Position numbers and translations under genes: made by a program. Below the pieces are notes generated by a model. The model was not told where the DNA came from and did no database searches. It saw nothing but the letters and a program-made list of their open reading frames with translations. Of a stretch of DNA of 46,006 nt, positions 7,489 through 15,497 are shown piece by piece. Positions within the stretch are counted from its first letter, which is position 1; each line of letters begins with the position of its first letter. Source of the stretch: an uncultured Clostridia bacterium (GTDB lineage Bacteria; Bacillota; Clostridia; Christensenellales; Borkfalkiaceae). The stretch is from positions 1-46,006 of the forward strand of contig CANRGG010000014.1 of assembly GCA_947630115.1 (NCBI GenBank), given 5' to 3'.

Positions 7489-9012
7489 TTATGCTTTCGC
7501 ATTGGATTCGGACAAATCTTTCAAGAGGATCTCCGGGCTGAGGAAATCATATTCCTTCATCATGTCATAGAGGATCCTTCGCATGGCCTCAACGCCGCCC
7601 GGCTCGTCGCTCTCGAAGTTGACGGGCATGACCGGATCATGCAGACTCATCCGCACGAGCGTCCAGCCGCCGCCATGCGGTCTGTCGAAGTCGATACGCA
7701 CCCCTTCGGCGTTGTCGGGCGTGAGGGAAAGCCCCGGCTTCGTCTGCGCTTTTTGGGAAAGTTCTTGCAAAACTTTTTCCCCGAGCGAGGCAAAATCCGT
7801 CCCCGGCCGGAAGGAAAGACGGATCTCCGCCGCCTCTTTGGGCTCCTCGAGATCATTTATGAGCGCCGTGAGTTCCTCGCCCCGCTTTTTTGCCTCGGCA
7901 AGCTCGATGAGGAGCCGCGTGACGAGATATGCTCCGTCGTCGAGGAAATAATTTTCGCGCAGGGCGGCATGTCCGCTCGTTTCGATCGCAAGCGGCGCGT
8001 CCTTGCCCTCGGCGCAGAGCCGTTTCGCCTCGTTGATGACGTTTTTATAGCCCCGCTTGAAACGGTGGTGCACTCCGCCGTGCGATTGGATAAACTTTTT
8101 GAGCCCGTCGCTCGTCAGAGAGTCGGTCACGATGTGCGCGCCCTTCTTTTCTTTCAGAAGGATCGCCGAAATGAGCGCGATGAGACGGTTGCGGTTGATC
8201 TCCTCGCCGTCTTTCGAGACGGCGCCCGCGCGATCGACGTCGGTATCGAAGATGATCCCGAAATCGGCATGGTTTTTTTTCACCGCCTCCGAGACCGAGC
8301 GCATGGCCTCCTCGTTCTCGGGGTTGGGGACGTGATGGGGGAAGGAGCCGTCGGGATCGAGGAACTGCGAGCCCGCCGTGTCCGCCCCGAGCGGCTTTAA
8401 GACCAGACTTTCATAGAAACCGCCCGCGCCGTTTCCCGCGTCGAGGACGATCTTCATGCCCTCGAGGGGACGTTCCTCCTTGGTGCCGCGGCGGACGAGC
8501 CCGACGAGATCGGACGCGTATTTTTCCATGTAGGAGAAGCGCTCGATCTTGCCTTTTTGTGCCGCGCAGGGAAAATTTCCTTCGCCCGCCCGTTTGAGAA
8601 GGGATTTGATCTCCTCGCTCTCGAGCCCGCCCTCTTTGAGAAAGAATTTCATACCATTTTTGCGGTAGGGAAGATGGCTCGCCGTGACCATGACCGAGCC
8701 GTCCGCCAACCCGTCCTGAAGAAGCATGAACATGGAGGGGGTGGAGGAGAGCCCTGTCAAAAGGACGTTCCCGCCGAGGGAGACGACCGCCTCCGCCGCC
8801 GCCGAGCAGATCCGCTCCGCCGAAAGACGGGAATCATGCCCGATCGCGATCCGAAGGGGCCTTTTGTCCGTGATTTTTTCACGGACCAGCGCGTAAAATG
8901 CTTGTAAGATCGCAAAGACCGCCTCGTCCGTGAGGGTGACAGGGTCGTTTTCCCCCCCGATCGCCGTGCCGCGCACGTCGCTGCCGTTCCGCAAAAAGGA
9001 ATAATCCGCCAT
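7489..9012 (-). CDS. Phosphomannomutase/phosphoglucomutase family protein
   Basis: An alpha-D-phosphohexomutase, 507 residues, that interconverts sugar 1- and 6-phosphates for cell-wall or polysaccharide precursor supply. The active-site serine lies in TASHLPYRKNGMKFF. The metal loop is DTDVDRAG, a variant of the usual DGDADR. The sugar-binding ETSGH and the C-terminal phosphate-binding region (DRPHGGGW, MSLHDP) follow. Although the frame is open to 9297, I choose the ATG at 9012 (MADYSFLRNGSDVRG) because it follows GGAGGAAACT and the protein then starts like its relatives. An alternative ATG lies at 9027. It is followed closely by tkt. The exact substrate (glucose, mannose or glucosamine) cannot be settled from sequence. 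Confidence 0.88.
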   Translation of the reverse strand: MADYSFLRNGSDVRGTAIGGENDPVTLTDEAVFAILQAFYALVREKITDKRPLRIAIGHDSRLSAERICSAAAEAVVSLGGNVLLTGLSSTPSMFMLLQDGLADGSVMVTASHLPYRKNGMKFFLKEGGLESEEIKSLLKRAGEGNFPCAAQKGKIERFSYMEKYASDLVGLVRRGTKEERPLEGMKIVLDAGNGAGGFYESLVLKPLGADTAGSQFLDPDGSFPHHVPNPENEEAMRSVSEAVKKNHADFGIIFDTDVDRAGAVSKDGEEINRNRLIALISAILLKEKKGAHIVTDSLTSDGLKKFIQSHGGVHHRFKRGYKNVINEAKRLCAEGKDAPLAIETSGHAALRENYFLDDGAYLVTRLLIELAEAKKRGEELTALINDLEEPKEAAEIRLSFRPGTDFASLGEKVLQELSQKAQTKPGLSLTPDNAEGVRIDFDRPHGGGWTLVRMSLHDPVMPVNFESDEPGGVEAMRRILYDMMKEYDFLSPEILLKDLSESNAKA

Positions 9013-9042
9013 AGTTTCCTCCGTCATCGGATGTCGAAATCT

Positions 9043-9071
9043 ATTATAGCGTTTTTCCGGATTTTTTTCAA
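9043..9071 (-). promoter_or_regulatory. Promoter of the phosphohexomutase-tkt unit
   Basis: On the minus strand, TTGAAA (9071-9066) and TATAAT (9048-9043) are separated by 17 bases. The predicted start leaves a leader of about 25 bases that carries a normal Shine-Dalgarno. Confidence 0.75.
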
Positions 9072-9152
9072 GAACTTTCCCGCCATTTTCGGCGATTTTC
9101 ACCCCGAGTTGGGAAATTTTGCGGATTGTACGGTCAATTTGATAAAATTCCC

Positions 9153-9181
9153 TTGCAAGCCGCGGGAAAATATGATATACT
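9153..9181 (+). promoter_or_regulatory. Promoter of the first degV gene
   Basis: TTGCAA at 9153-9158, 17 bases, then TATACT at 9176-9181. The GGGGGAG ribosome binding site and ATG at 9211 follow at normal distances. Confidence 0.7.
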
Positions 9182-9210
9182 GTCCGTATCTTGAAAATGG
9201 GGGAGTTTGA

Positions 9211-10101
9211 ATGCAGCGCTTCACGGTTTCGACCGATTCCACCTGCGATCTCTATCAGAGCTATATCGACGCGCACGATGTCAAGCTCGTGCGGCACGTC
9301 TTTACGGTGGAGAAGGACGGCCGCATGGAGGAACGCCTCGACGATTTCCGCAGCGAGGAGGAGTACGTCGCCTTCTATGACGAACTGCGCGCGGGCGCGT
9401 ATTCACGCACTTCCATGCTCAACTATGAAAGGCATCTCAAACACTTCATGAAGCTCGCCGAGGAGGGCGCGGAGGAGACGGTGCATTTTACGATCTCTTC
9501 GGGGCTCTCGCCCACCAAGGACGTCGCCGCCCGCGCCGCCGCCGAAGTCTCCGAAAAATATCCGAAATTCAAGGTTTTCGTCGTCGATCCGCTCACCGCG
9601 ACGGTCGGACAGGGGGCGCTCGTCATGCTCGCCGTCCGCTGCCGGGATGAGGGAAAATCCGCGCAGGAGACCTTCGACTATGTCAATTCGCAGCGGCTGC
9701 ACATCCAGCATTTCATCGTCGCGGACGATCTGCAATACCTCAAAAAGGGGGGCAGGATCTCCGCCGCCGCAGCTGCCGTCGGCGGGGTGCTCGGGATCAA
9801 GCCGATCATCTCGTTCGACAACGAGGGCAAACTCTTCGTCCTCGACAAGGTGCGCGGCGTCAAGAAGGCGATCTCTTTCATCAAGAAAAAACTCGAGACG
9901 GAGGGGCCCGACGAACTCCATTATCTCTTCGTCATTCATACCGGGAATTTCCCCGCGGCGGAGGAGCTTCGCGACTATTGCGTGAAGAAATTCGGCTATG
10001 AGCCCTTCTATTCGGTCATGGGCCCCATCATCGGCTCCCATCTGGGGCCCGGGGCGTTTGCGCTCGGCTATATTTCCAAGAGCCTCCGCAATACTTTCTG
10101 A
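9211..10101 (+). CDS. DegV family fatty-acid-binding protein, copy 1
   Basis: DegV proteins bind single fatty acids. Members such as FakB hand them to a kinase that activates exogenous fatty acids for phospholipid synthesis. This 296-residue protein starts with the typical STDSTCDLY strand and has TSMLNY and HFTISSGLSPT where the lipid carboxylate and acyl chain are bound. It continues with VDPLTATVGQGALV and the C-terminal GPIIGSHLGPGAFALGY. A close paralog follows 64 bases downstream (start 10166). No FakA-type kinase is in the window, so its partner must lie elsewhere. The family is certain; the preferred fatty acid is not. Confidence 0.93.
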   Translation: MQRFTVSTDSTCDLYQSYIDAHDVKLVRHVFTVEKDGRMEERLDDFRSEEEYVAFYDELRAGAYSRTSMLNYERHLKHFMKLAEEGAEETVHFTISSGLSPTKDVAARAAAEVSEKYPKFKVFVVDPLTATVGQGALVMLAVRCRDEGKSAQETFDYVNSQRLHIQHFIVADDLQYLKKGGRISAAAAAVGGVLGIKPIISFDNEGKLFVLDKVRGVKKAISFIKKKLETEGPDELHYLFVIHTGNFPAAEELRDYCVKKFGYEPFYSVMGPIIGSHLGPGAFALGYISKSLRNTF

Positions 10102-10165
10102 CTTTTCGGCGTTTCGCCCGAAAACGGCGCCGCAAAGATAACTTTTTTTCATGGAGAGGATAAAA

Positions 10166-11056
10166 ATGTACAAATTCACCCTATCGACCGATTCGACCTG
10201 CGACCTTTACCGCAGCGAGTATGACGAGAACGACATCAAGCATGCGCCGCTCACTTTCACGGTGGAGAAAAACGGAAAGATGACCGACTATCTCGACGAT
10301 TTCACCGAATATTCGCAGTATGTGTACTTTTATAAAGAGCTGCGCGGCGGCGCCTTTTCCAAGACGTCCATGCTCAACTACGAGGCGCACCTCGCCCACT
10401 TCACCAAGCTCGCCGAGGAGGGCGCCGAGGACGTTCTGCATTTTACGATTTCCTCGGGACTTGCGAGGACCCGCGAAGTCGCCGCCCAAGCGGCCGCCGA
10501 CGTCAAGGCGAAATATCCCAAGTTCAACGTCTATGTCTGCGACCCGCTCACCGCGACCGTCGGACAGGGCTGTCTCGTTCGGCTCGCCCTCGAATGCCGC
10601 AACAAGGGCATGACCGCCAAGGAGACCTTCGACTATGTGATGGCGCTGCGCCTTCATATCCAGCATTTCATCGTCGCGGACGATCTGCAATACCTCAAAA
10701 AGGGGGGCAGGATCTCGCCCGCTGTCGCGGCGATCGGCAGCGTTCTCAACGTCAAGCCCATTCTCTCCTTCAACAAGGAGGGCAAGCTCGAGCCCATCGC
10801 CAAAGTTCGCGGCGCGAAGAAGGCGATCGCATTTATCAAGGAAAAGCTCGAGACGGAGGGCCCCGACGAACATCAGTACGTTTTCATCGTACATACCGAC
10901 AACGAGCCCGCGGCGCAGGAACTTGCCGAGTTCGTGCGCGAACGGTTCCATATCGAGCCCCATCTTCAAATTATGGGCCCTGTCATCGGCTCGCACGTCG
11001 GCCCCGGCGCGTTTGCGCTCGGCTATATCTCCAAGAGCGAACGCAACGAGTTCTGA
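10166..11056 (+). CDS. DegV family fatty-acid-binding protein, copy 2
   Basis: A 296-residue paralog of the preceding gene, sharing long identical stretches (such as HIQHFIVADDLQYLKKGG) and the same motif order: STDSTCDLY, TSMLNY, HFTISSGLART, CDPLTATVGQG and GPVIGSHVGPGAFALGY. Even the DNA is nearly identical across the middle block, which points to a tandem duplication. I chose ATG 10166, preceded by GGAGAGG at 10153-10159, rather than the frame's first ATG at 10151. The two copies differ most in the lid and in the N-terminal third, so they may bind different acyl chains (inference). They probably share a transcript. A small hairpin lies between them. Confidence 0.93.
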   Translation: MYKFTLSTDSTCDLYRSEYDENDIKHAPLTFTVEKNGKMTDYLDDFTEYSQYVYFYKELRGGAFSKTSMLNYEAHLAHFTKLAEEGAEDVLHFTISSGLARTREVAAQAAADVKAKYPKFNVYVCDPLTATVGQGCLVRLALECRNKGMTAKETFDYVMALRLHIQHFIVADDLQYLKKGGRISPAVAAIGSVLNVKPILSFNKEGKLEPIAKVRGAKKAIAFIKEKLETEGPDEHQYVFIVHTDNEPAAQELAEFVRERFHIEPHLQIMGPVIGSHVGPGAFALGYISKSERNEF

Positions 11057-11112
11057 GAAAACAACGAAATCTCGATCAAAAGGGACGTTTGGGTTCAAAA
11101 AATTGAATTTTC

Positions 11113-11141
11113 CTGACAAATCTCAAATGGAAGAGTACAAT
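11113..11141 (+). promoter_or_regulatory. Promoter of the small membrane protein gene
   Basis: CTGACA at 11113-11118, 17 bases, TACAAT at 11136-11141. The ATG at 11188 has GGGAGG at 11175-11180. Confidence 0.6.
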
Positions 11142-11187
11142 ATTTCATATACAGTTTGAGAAAATTCGAAGTTTGGGAGGCCAAAAA

Positions 11188-11493
11188 ATGAAACACATGC
11201 TGTGGGCGTTGAAACGTCTGCTCTTTGGGATCGTGCTCGTATTGATCGGCATTGTCTTTGCCGTTTTGACGGTTGTCTGTAACGGTTCCGTATTCTTTTT
11301 CCCTGCCCTCATTCTCGCTCTGGTTTTTTCGATGTTCGGACTTGCGGTGGCGATTTTTGGTCTGATTTCGAATAAATCGGAATTGGATCTCGCGGAGGAA
11401 ATGTTCGAGGATGCGAAAAAATCCGCCAAGGACCGGGAATATCGGGAAAAGATGGGACTTAAGGCGGAAGCCGCGGAAACGGAGAAACCCTGA
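11188..11493 (+). CDS. Small two-helix membrane protein, function unknown
   Basis: A 101-residue protein with two hydrophobic segments (about residues 9-31 and 35-60) and a charged C-terminal tail rich in Glu, Lys and Ala (ELDLAEEMFEDAKKSAKDR) likely to be cytoplasmic and helical. I chose ATG 11188, seven bases after GGGAGG, over an upstream TTG. It has its own promoter and stands between degV and proS without an operon partner. I recognise no family. The hydrophobic pattern and ribosome binding site support it as real. Confidence 0.7.
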   Translation: MKHMLWALKRLLFGIVLVLIGIVFAVLTVVCNGSVFFFPALILALVFSMFGLAVAIFGLISNKSELDLAEEMFEDAKKSAKDREYREKMGLKAEAAETEKP

Positions 11494-11569
11494 ACGCCGC
11501 AAGAGGGGCACGCCCGAAAGGATCGGCAGAAGAATTTTGCGATCTTGAAAAAAATCACCCTGCAATCAA

Positions 11570-11613
11570 TCGACAAAATCAAAAAGATATGGTATAATGT
11601 TCCATATCTTTTT
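11570..11613 (+). promoter_or_regulatory. proS-asnS promoter with a palindrome around the -10 box
   Basis: TCGACA (11570-11575), 17 bases, TATAAT (11593-11598). The -10 box sits in the loop of a perfect 12-bp inverted repeat: AAAAAGATATGG (11581-11592) and CCATATCTTTTT (11602-11613). A dimeric repressor bound there would block RNA polymerase. The ATG at 11633 has a GGAG upstream. No T-box leader fits in the short untranslated region. Confidence 0.6.
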
Positions 11614-11632
11614 GTAATATTCGGAGAATGTT

Positions 11633-13066
11633 ATGGCAAAGGACAATCAATTCGTTTCACAGATCGCGGATATCGAGACCGATTTCCCGCAGTGGTATAC
11701 CGACGTCGTCGTCAAGACCAAGCTCGTCGATTACGGACCCGTCAAGGGGACGATGGTCATCCGTCCCTACGGCTATGCGATCTGGGAGATCATCCAGAAC
11801 GAAATGGACAGACGGTTCAAGGCGGCGGGCGTGGAGAATGCCTACTTCCCGCTGCTCATTCCCATGAGCTTTATGACGAAAGAGGCGGAACATGTCGAGG
11901 GGTTCGCCCCCGAAGTTGCCGTCGTCACCCATGCGGGCGGGGAAAAATTGCAGGAGCCGTTGGCGATCCGCCCCACGTCCGAGACGATCATCGGGCATAT
12001 GTACGGCAAATGGGTGGAATCCTGGCGGGATCTGCCACTGCGCTATAACCAGTGGTGCAACGTCATGCGCTGGGAAAAAACCACCCGTCCCTTCCTCCGC
12101 ACGAGCGAATTTTTGTGGCAGGAAGGGCACTCCGTCTTTGCCTCCGCGGAGGAAGCCGAGAAGGAGACCCTCGATATGCTCCGGTTTTACGAGGAGTTCG
12201 CGGTGAACGTCCTTTGCATGCCCGTTCTGACGGGGAAAAAGACCGAAAAAGAAAAGTTTGCGGGCGCGCTCGCAACCTACGGCATGGAGGCGATGATGCA
12301 CGACGGCAAGTCTTTGCAGTCGGGCACGACCCATTACATGGGCCAGAACTTTGCGAAGGCGTTCGACATTCAATTTACCGACAAAAACGGCACGCTGCAA
12401 TACGGCTACACGATGAGCTACGGCGCTTCGACCCGTCTCATCGGCGCGCTCATCATGACGCACGGCGATCAGAGAGGGCTCGTCCTTCCGCCGCCCGTCG
12501 CGCCCGTGCAGGTCGTCATTGTTCCCGTCGCTCAGAAAAAAGAGGGGGTCCTCGACGCGTGCGGCGAGCTCTTGAAACGGCTTCAAAGGGCGGGCTTCCG
12601 CGTGAAGCTGGACGATACGGACAACTCTCCCGGCTGGAAGTTCAACGAATGGGAAATGAAGGGGGTGCCGCTCCGGATCGAGCTCGGGCCCCGTGACATC
12701 GAGAGCGGAAAACTCACCGTGTTCCGCCGCGATACCTTGGAAAAAACGGACGGATATTCGCTTTCTGAGGCGGAGACGGTCGTTTCCAAGCTGCTCCAAG
12801 AGATCGGCGAAAATCTCTATGCAAAAGCGGAAAAACGGATGAAGGAGCGCATTGTTGACGCCGAGACCCTCGACGAACTGTTGGAAGGGGTGAGCAAGGG
12901 CAACTTCGTCCGCGCGGGATGGTGCGGCTGCCGGGCGTGCGAGGACAGGGTGAAGGAGTTCGCCCAAGCCACGGCGCGCGTGCTCGACAAAAACCATACC
13001 GCCAAGATCTGCGTCGTCTGCGGAAAGAAAGCGGAACACACCGTGTTCTTCGCAAGAGCCTATTAA
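11633..13066 (+). CDS. proS: Prolyl-tRNA synthetase (short, archaeal/eukaryote-type)
   Basis: Class II synthetase charging tRNA-Pro with proline. At 477 residues it lacks the large editing insertion of the usual bacterial enzyme and ends in the C-terminal zinc-type domain of the archaeal/eukaryotic form. Cysteines CGCRAC and CVVC are followed by the terminal HTVFFARAY, with tyrosine as the last residue. Motif 2 (NVMRWEKTTRPFLRTSEF), the proline-site RPTSETII and motif 3 region (GASTRLIGALIMTHGD) are intact. asnS follows after 25 bases with its own AAAGGAG, so the two form an operon. This ProRS type is known from a subset of Bacillota and other bacteria, so it is not by itself evidence of recent transfer. 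Confidence 0.96.
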   Translation: MAKDNQFVSQIADIETDFPQWYTDVVVKTKLVDYGPVKGTMVIRPYGYAIWEIIQNEMDRRFKAAGVENAYFPLLIPMSFMTKEAEHVEGFAPEVAVVTHAGGEKLQEPLAIRPTSETIIGHMYGKWVESWRDLPLRYNQWCNVMRWEKTTRPFLRTSEFLWQEGHSVFASAEEAEKETLDMLRFYEEFAVNVLCMPVLTGKKTEKEKFAGALATYGMEAMMHDGKSLQSGTTHYMGQNFAKAFDIQFTDKNGTLQYGYTMSYGASTRLIGALIMTHGDQRGLVLPPPVAPVQVVIVPVAQKKEGVLDACGELLKRLQRAGFRVKLDDTDNSPGWKFNEWEMKGVPLRIELGPRDIESGKLTVFRRDTLEKTDGYSLSEAETVVSKLLQEIGENLYAKAEKRMKERIVDAETLDELLEGVSKGNFVRAGWCGCRACEDRVKEFAQATARVLDKNHTAKICVVCGKKAEHTVFFARAY

Positions 13067-13091
13067 AAGCCGGAGAAAAGGAGAAATTTGA

Positions 13092-14465
13092 ATGAAACAT
13101 CTCGATATTTGTGATATTCTGAAGGATCCCGCCTATGTTGGGAAGGAAGTTGTCGTCTGCGGCTGGGTCAAGACTTTCCGGGACTCCGCGAAAGTCGCCT
13201 TTCTGGAACTTTTCGACGGGACGAGCTTTGCCCGCCTTCAGGTCGTGCTCGACAAGGACGCGATCTCGTTCGATCCTGAATGCACCCGTCTTGGAGCGAG
13301 CGTGGCGGTAAAGGGCGTCGTCGTCAAGGCGTTCAAGGGGGAGGGGAACGAGCTCAACGCCCAGCAGCTCACCCTGCTCGGCAAATGCCCGGGCGATTTT
13401 CCCATCCAGAAAAAGCGCACTACGCTTGAATTTCTGCGCACGATCCCACACCTTCGTCTCCGGACCAATACCTTTGCCGCCGTGTTCCGCGTGCGTTCGG
13501 TCGCGGCGCAGGCGATCCACCGCTATTTTGCGGAGCGCAGATACTACTATATGAATACGCCGCTCATCACGGCGAGCGACTGCGAGGGGGCGGGCGAGAT
13601 GTTCCGCGTCACCACCCACCCGTGGAAAACCGACTGCAAGAGCGAAGAAGAGTACTATAAAAATGACTTTTTCGGCGTGAAAGCGGGGCTTTCCGTCTCG
13701 GGGCAGCTCGAAGGAGAGGTCGCGGCGACGGCGCTCGGCAGGATCTACACCTTCGGACCGTCTTTCCGCGCCGAAAATTCCAACACGACCCGCCATCTTG
13801 CCGAATTCTGGCACGTCGAGCCGGAGATCGCCTTCGCGGAGCTTCCCGATGTTCTGGAAGTTGCCGAAGAAATGCTCAAATATTTGATCCGCGCCGTCCT
13901 GAACGAGTGCCCCGAGGAGATCAAATTTTTCGATTCCTTTGTTGAAAAGGGGTTGATCGAGAAGCTCGAACACGTCGCGACCAGCGATTTTGCGGTCCTC
14001 GAATACACCGAGGCGGTCAAGATCCTCGAAAAAGAGAACAAACGGTTCGAGTTCCCCGTCTCCTGGGGCTGTGACCTGCAGACCGAACACGAGCGGTATC
14101 TCACCGAAGAGGTCTGCAAACGTCCCGTATTCGTCATCAACTATCCGAAGGGGATCAAGTCTTTCTATATGAAGCAGAACGCGGACGGCAAGACGGTGGC
14201 GGCGGCGGACCTGCTTGTGCCGGGGATCGGCGAGATCATCGGCGGCAGCGAGCGCGAGGCGGACAAAGAGAAACTTCTTGCCGCCATGCGGGAGCGGGGC
14301 ATGGATCTTTCCGCCTATAAGCAATATCTTGATCTTCGCACTTTCGGCACGGTGCCGCACGGCGGCTTCGGGCTGGGCTTCGAGCGGTTTTTGATGTACG
14401 TCACCGGCATGGAGAATATCCGCGACGTCATTCTATTCCCTCGAAGCGTCAAAAATATTATGTAA
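13092..14465 (+). CDS. asnS: Asparaginyl-tRNA synthetase
   Basis: A class IIb synthetase of 457 residues that charges tRNA-Asn. It has an N-terminal OB-fold anticodon-binding domain (VVVCGWVKTFRDS to about residue 105). The catalytic core follows, with motif 2 FRAENSNTTRHLAEFWHVEPE, typical of AsnRS rather than AspRS, and motif 3 GFGLGFERFLMYVTG near the C-terminus. It is the second gene of the proS operon. No standard terminator follows. Instead a hairpin with arms GAATTCTTT/AAAGAATTC (14475-14500) opens the repeat block and may mark the mRNA end. Confidence 0.96.
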   Translation: MKHLDICDILKDPAYVGKEVVVCGWVKTFRDSAKVAFLELFDGTSFARLQVVLDKDAISFDPECTRLGASVAVKGVVVKAFKGEGNELNAQQLTLLGKCPGDFPIQKKRTTLEFLRTIPHLRLRTNTFAAVFRVRSVAAQAIHRYFAERRYYYMNTPLITASDCEGAGEMFRVTTHPWKTDCKSEEEYYKNDFFGVKAGLSVSGQLEGEVAATALGRIYTFGPSFRAENSNTTRHLAEFWHVEPEIAFAELPDVLEVAEEMLKYLIRAVLNECPEEIKFFDSFVEKGLIEKLEHVATSDFAVLEYTEAVKILEKENKRFEFPVSWGCDLQTEHERYLTEEVCKRPVFVINYPKGIKSFYMKQNADGKTVAAADLLVPGIGEIIGGSEREADKEKLLAAMRERGMDLSAYKQYLDLRTFGTVPHGGFGLGFERFLMYVTGMENIRDVILFPRSVKNIM

Positions 14466-14470
14466 TATTT

Positions 14471-14796
14471 TGCTGAATTCTTTGCTGGCGTAAAGAATTC
14501 CGCGAGGAGTCCTTCCTTTTGCATAAATTAGGTAGTTTCTCGAAAGCGCTTTGCAGAACAATGTTCGTGCGGCGGCGCGCCGACAGGGTGGAGCGAAGCC
14601 ATTTCTGTTCAACAGCCCGGTGGGCTCTGAACGGCGGAGCAATAGACGCGCCATTCTATCGCATATCAAAGCGCGGCGCACGAGCATTAGTCGAGTACAG
14701 ACGAGCTGGTGGCGAGGCGAGCTTTGCGGCGGTTCCTGCCGCCCAAAGCGCTTATGGAAAAGTATGATTTTCCAACGCGCAGGGGGATTTATATTT
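14471..14796 (+). repeat. 326-bp structured repeat, unit 1
   Basis: First of three tandem units. Each begins with the hairpin GAATTCTTT/AAAGAATTC and holds the core CTGTTCAACAGCCC-GG-TGGGCTCTGAAC (14602-14634, imperfect hairpin). Later come a GCTTTG-GGCGG/CCGCC-CAAAGC hairpin and a GGAAAA/TTTTCC hairpin. Frames open on both strands are not convincing genes. Its 5' half differs from unit 2 at many positions; its 3' half is identical to it. Confidence 0.9.
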
Positions 14797-15122
14797 CGCT
14801 GAATTCTTTGCTGGCGTAAAGAATTCCGCGAGGGAATCTTCCTTTTGCATAAATCGGATGGTTTCTCGGAAGCGCTTTGTAGGACAATTTGCGTGCGGTG
14901 GCGCGCCGACAAGGTGGAGCGGAGCCATTTCTGTTCAACAGCCCGGTGGGCTCTGAACGGCGGAGCAATAGACGCGCCATTCTATCGCATATCAAAGCGC
15001 GGCGCACGAGCATTAGTCGAGTACAGACGAGCTGGTGGCGAGGCGAGCTTTGCGGCGGTTCCTGCCGCCCAAAGCGCTTATGGAAAAGTATGATTTTCCA
15101 ACGCGCAGGGGGATTTATATTT
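14797..15122 (+). repeat. 326-bp structured repeat, unit 2 (hybrid)
   Basis: The 5' portion (to about 14952) matches unit 3, while the 3' portion matches unit 1, as far as I can compare by eye. This is the pattern expected if the middle copy arose by unequal exchange between two older units. Core hairpin at 14928-14960. Confidence 0.9.
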
Positions 15123-15433
15123 CGCTGAATTCTTTGCTGGCGTAAAGAATTCCGCGAGGGAATCTTCCTTTTGCATAAATCGGATGGTTTCTCGGAAGCG
15201 CTTTGTAGGACAATTTGCGTGCGGTGGCGCGCCGACAAGGTGGAGCGGAGCCATTTCTGTTCAACAGCCCGGTGGGCTGTGAACGGCGGAGCAGTAGACG
15301 CGCCATTCTATCGTATATCAAAGCGCGGCGCACGAGCGATGTCGAATACATCTGAGCTGGTGGCGAGGCGAGCTTTGCGGCGGTTCCTGCCGCCCAAAGC
15401 GCTTATGGAAAAGTGTGATTTTCCGACGCGCAG
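15123..15433 (+). repeat. 326-bp structured repeat, unit 3 (diverging 3' end)
   Basis: Its first half is identical to unit 2. After about 15277 it accumulates differences, including a one-base net deletion, and similarity ends at about 15433 before the next gene. Core hairpin at 15254-15286, here with the fully complementary TGGGCTGTGAAC arm. Confidence 0.88.
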
Positions 15434-15497
15434 TGAGATTGAAATTGCCTTTGCGAGAAGATTGGGCGGCGGGTAATTCGCCGAAAAAAGGTTTTTT

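Noticed and set aside
11521-11632. T-box leader for proS-asnS
   Set aside because: The predicted untranslated region is about 28 bases, too short for a specifier and antiterminator, and no T-box sequence is seen.
14471-15433. CRISPR array or insertion sequence
   Set aside because: Units are 326 bp with no short repeat-spacer pattern, no cas genes, no transposase and no target-site duplication visible.
14519-15476. Several 70-150 codon frames on both strands in the repeat block
   Set aside because: They repeat with the 326-bp unit, lack ribosome binding sites and have no recognisable domain. The hairpin structure explains the conservation better.
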